From contig CANTFK010000836.1 of assembly GCA_947646735.1 (NCBI GenBank), positions 124,001 through 188,000 on the forward strand: 64,000 nucleotides of DNA, written 5' to 3'. Numbering within the stretch: the stretch's first letter is position 1; every line of letters begins with the position of its first letter. Below the pieces are notes generated by a model, which made no database searches, was not told the DNA's origin, and worked only from the letters and a program-made list of their open reading frames with translations. Origin of the DNA: Peronospora farinosa. Lineage: Eukaryota > Oomycota > Peronosporomycetes > Peronosporales > Peronosporaceae. Both the position numbers and the translations under genes were made by a program. Of this stretch, positions 62,009 through 64,000 are shown in pieces.

Positions 62009-62605
62009 TGTAGACGGGCACTTCTACGAAGTTGCCTCGTGCTACTAGCATACACCTTCAGCACAAGCGAGGAAGCGGTTAGACCGTCTTACCTTCGCGT
62101 GCGAGGGTGGTTATGCGGTTGGTCGACTGCTTAAGCAGTCGTACCACTAGTTGCCTCTCGCTTTAGCGAGAGTGCAACGAACTTCTTAACAAGAAGACAC
62201 CGACGTCACGCAGAAGCTTACTCAGCTTCTCGTGCGTGTTGCTTAAGTGTTAGAAAAATTCAAGAATGAGCTATACTTAATGAATTATAATTAAATATAA
62301 AAGCTAACTACTAATTGGCTATATATATAGATCGGATACGCGACTCTTTAGAAGCGTATCCTGACGCATATGTTTAAATCTAGATTTAAGTTTGCGAATG
62401 ACGTCCTTCTGAGACGTCGCGATGCCTAGCTTCAACTAGCGCCATCCCTTCCCATGTGAATCCATCAATATCTATCACATTCACGAGGGTGGATCACGTT
62501 TGTGTATCGCACCCAAGTGACAGGTCAAAAGTAATCATGGATACTTTTAGACCTTACATAAAGTATATTACCTAATGTTTACGTGTAACTAGATGCCCAA
62601 TTACA
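62009..62605 (-). repeat. 5' LTR of A2 (597 bp) with primer-binding site
   Basis: It runs from TGTAGACGGG to CCCAATTACA. On the coding strand the LTR is followed by CT-TGGTAGCACTAGTAG (61992-62008), the primer site. TACAT follows outside. Confidence 0.95.
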
Positions 62606-62778
62606 TACATGGTCATGTTGCAGTGTCGTTTGAGTGCATGTTGTAGCATTTTCGAAACAAAAGTAATTAATGTCATTAACATTTTACTTTACTTTTAACT
62701 ACCAAACACAAGTGCAGATCAAGACGCATGTGAATCAACACATGCGTTAACCTGTTGATTATAAGCCCAAACGAGCGC

Positions 62779-63237
62779 TGTAACGGGGTGAGTCCGTTAC
62801 ATAATATTGACACTTATATGAAGTGTCAATAACAAATATTATTTAAACTACAAATATTACAACAACTTGTTTTTTTTAAATATTGTCCTCGTATCTTCTT
62901 GAAATTGGAGATGCCCTATAATTGGTTGATATAATCCATTATATTAACTAAGGCGCTGAACAATTACAGATGGACGCGCGCAATGAATGGCGGGCGCGAA
63001 TGTAGCATACATGTTTGTACTTAAATATAGTTAAGACAAGGTTATTTATAGTTCAGTTTTATTAAAAAGTTTAACAATATAAATACAGTTCTCTTTTTCT
63101 CTACTTCTATGCGTGTTGTTTAAAAGCAAAGCTTCCTCTGCCTCTTTGTGTAAGAGACGTTTCTTAGGCATCTGCCTTCGCTGTTATCAGTGAAGGTTGA
63201 TTATACAAAAGTATAATCAAGAGGGTGCCTCATTACA
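62779..63237 (+). repeat. LTR of family D with primer-binding site, rest of element interrupted
   Basis: TGTAACGGGG to CCTCATTACA is homologous to the solo LTR at 54024-54471. It is followed by CC-TGGTAGCTCTTCGTGG, a primer site identical in its first nine bases to that of element C. This is therefore a 5' LTR on the plus strand. Only about 39 bases of internal sequence follow before another LTR starts at 63277. Confidence 0.85.
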
Positions 63238-63276
63238 CCTGGTAGCTCTTCGTGGTACGTTCAACGACCACCTTAT

Positions 63277-64000
63277 TGTGGTGAAGTAGATTCTCAAACG
63301 ATGTGAGAGAACCACAAACACACACAGCGCCGGACTGCCGACTTACGGAGGGGGTACCCCGATACCGTGTCACGTCAACCTTGGGTCTCACCTTGTGTAC
63401 CCTTCGGCTTGGCTGGTCTTGCTCCTCGTTAGACGCAGAAGAATTATAGACTGTGGTCCTTGAATGGAGGGACTTGGGGGCCCACGAGTGGATATACTTC
63501 AGTCGGGCCTAGGGTTTCTTGGGCTCAATCAACTGTGTCAAGAGCAATGCACCTGGTACTATGTACCCATATCGGTGTATAACTGTTGCTTGGTCCTTGG
63601 ACCCCTTTTTTCTTGTTCTCCGTAGGGAAACCGCTTCCTGTAGCGGGTGTTGGGTGTCTTGACACTTGCTTAACACCTCAGGCCAACTATCTTGAGGTTC
63701 AACTTGCGTAGCTTGAGCCGTCACCTCACCTGCTGACGCCGAGGGGGGGGGGGGCAAAGAGTATCCTACCTGAAAGAGGTTGAGCGACGTAGAAGCTAGG
63801 TGGGGGCGCTTAGAGCTGCCACGTGTAAAGCAAATTCGATTGTGTTTATTCATCTTATACTTTGTATGCTTTTCCTGCCAAACTCTAACCCCTCGCTCTA
63901 GGTAGTGCCACGTGTCGACTCTTGGAGGAAGAACTGGCTTCTTAGTACTTGTACTTTTTGTAACCTTTGGGGTTCCGTGTACCGTTTTTCGCATCCTCGG
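63277..64000 (-). repeat. Partial LTR of family G, related to LTR F, running off the window
   Basis: TGTGGTGAAGTAGATTCTC and CGCCGGACTGCCGACTTACG match the start of LTR F with moderate divergence. Further matches include ACGGAGGGGGTACCCCGAT, CACGAGTGGATATACTTCAG, a G12 run at 63743-63754 and AACCCCTCG-like ends. The orientation is that of F, and it stands inside the D element. The 161-codon minus frame at 63509-63994 is most likely an LTR shadow. Confidence 0.75.

Larger units (their letters stand above)
54552..62605 (-). mobile_element. Ty3/Gypsy chromodomain retrotransposon, family A copy 2 (A2), complete structure, target duplication TACAT
   Basis: Two 597-bp LTRs (54552-55148 and 62009-62605) differ at about ten positions by my count. 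TACAT stands directly outside both (54547-54551, 62606-62610). Inside, on the minus strand, are gag, protease, RT, RNase H, integrase and chromodomain, and the plus-strand antisense ORF lies next to the 3' LTR. Frames are broken in many places although the insertion looks fairly young. It is closely similar to A1 over its whole length. Confidence 0.96.

Noticed and set aside
63509..63994. 161-codon minus ORF near the window end
   Set aside because: It lies inside an LTR related to LTR F and has no domain; probably a non-coding shadow.

Overview
The window looks like a gene island plus repeat block from an oomycete nuclear genome, most likely Peronosporales (Phytophthora or a downy mildew). 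The reasons are a signal-peptide/one-helix TKL kinase of the kind that is expanded in oomycetes, very short introns (60-92 nt) in the purple acid phosphatase gene, an oomycete-like initiator (TTCATTTCAC) before the kinase gene, and several Ty3/Gypsy families with chromodomains. One of these families also has a second, archaeal/plant-type RNase H. There is no bacterial operon structure, CRISPR array or recognisable tRNA/rRNA gene.

Host genes occupy two islands. Island 1 (1-10.6 kb) holds the N-terminal part of a UTP14-like small-subunit processome protein (minus, leaving the window at base 1), a 55-aa COX5C-like inner-membrane protein, a membrane-anchored TKL kinase and a CLC chloride channel. 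Island 2 (50.6-54.0 kb) holds a 63-aa COX14-like protein and, convergent with it, an eight-exon membrane-anchored purple acid phosphatase. That phosphatase has one apparent 1-nt frameshift.

The rest is LTR retrotransposon. From 11.3 to 50.56 kb lies a pile of truncated and abutting elements: A1 (11301-19213, minus), a lone inverted LTR (E1), the 3' end of a plus-strand element (X), a 5'- and 3'-truncated plus-strand element (B), element C (26784-34518, minus), the gag/protease half of E2 (minus) and element F (38270-50564, minus). To the right of the phosphatase lie a solo LTR with a perfect 5-bp duplication (54024-54471), a complete second copy of family A (A2, 54552-62605, TSD TACAT), another LTR with primer-binding site (D) and the start of LTR G. 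LTRs fall into two groups. In element orientation, A/C/D start TGTAA or TGTAAC and use a TGGTAGC primer site. E/F/X/G have TGTGG...CCACA ends, and E2 and F use a TGRTGCGCG primer site.

The main discovery candidate is an extra ORF that lies antisense and convergent to pol, just inside the 3' LTR, in families A, C, E/X and F. In E/X and F the two proteins are recognisably homologous: coiled coil, basic stretch, acidic SDDD/DDLSDD stretch, a PGY...VAPW motif, GHCDLDIxLDxFF, and a QYR...HPG...RL end. A and C carry a different, Ser/Arg-rich and coiled-coil version that runs antisense across the integrase tail and chromodomain. Other notable signals are family-specific palindromes scattered over whole elements (GGTCGACC in F, GATCGCG in E/X), U3 tandem arrays built from those palindromes, gag start codons placed exactly at the LTR/primer-site junction in E2 and F, and a first RNase H in F that has lost catalytic Asp residues beside an intact second RNase H. 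Most element ORFs are broken, and all alignments here were made by eye.
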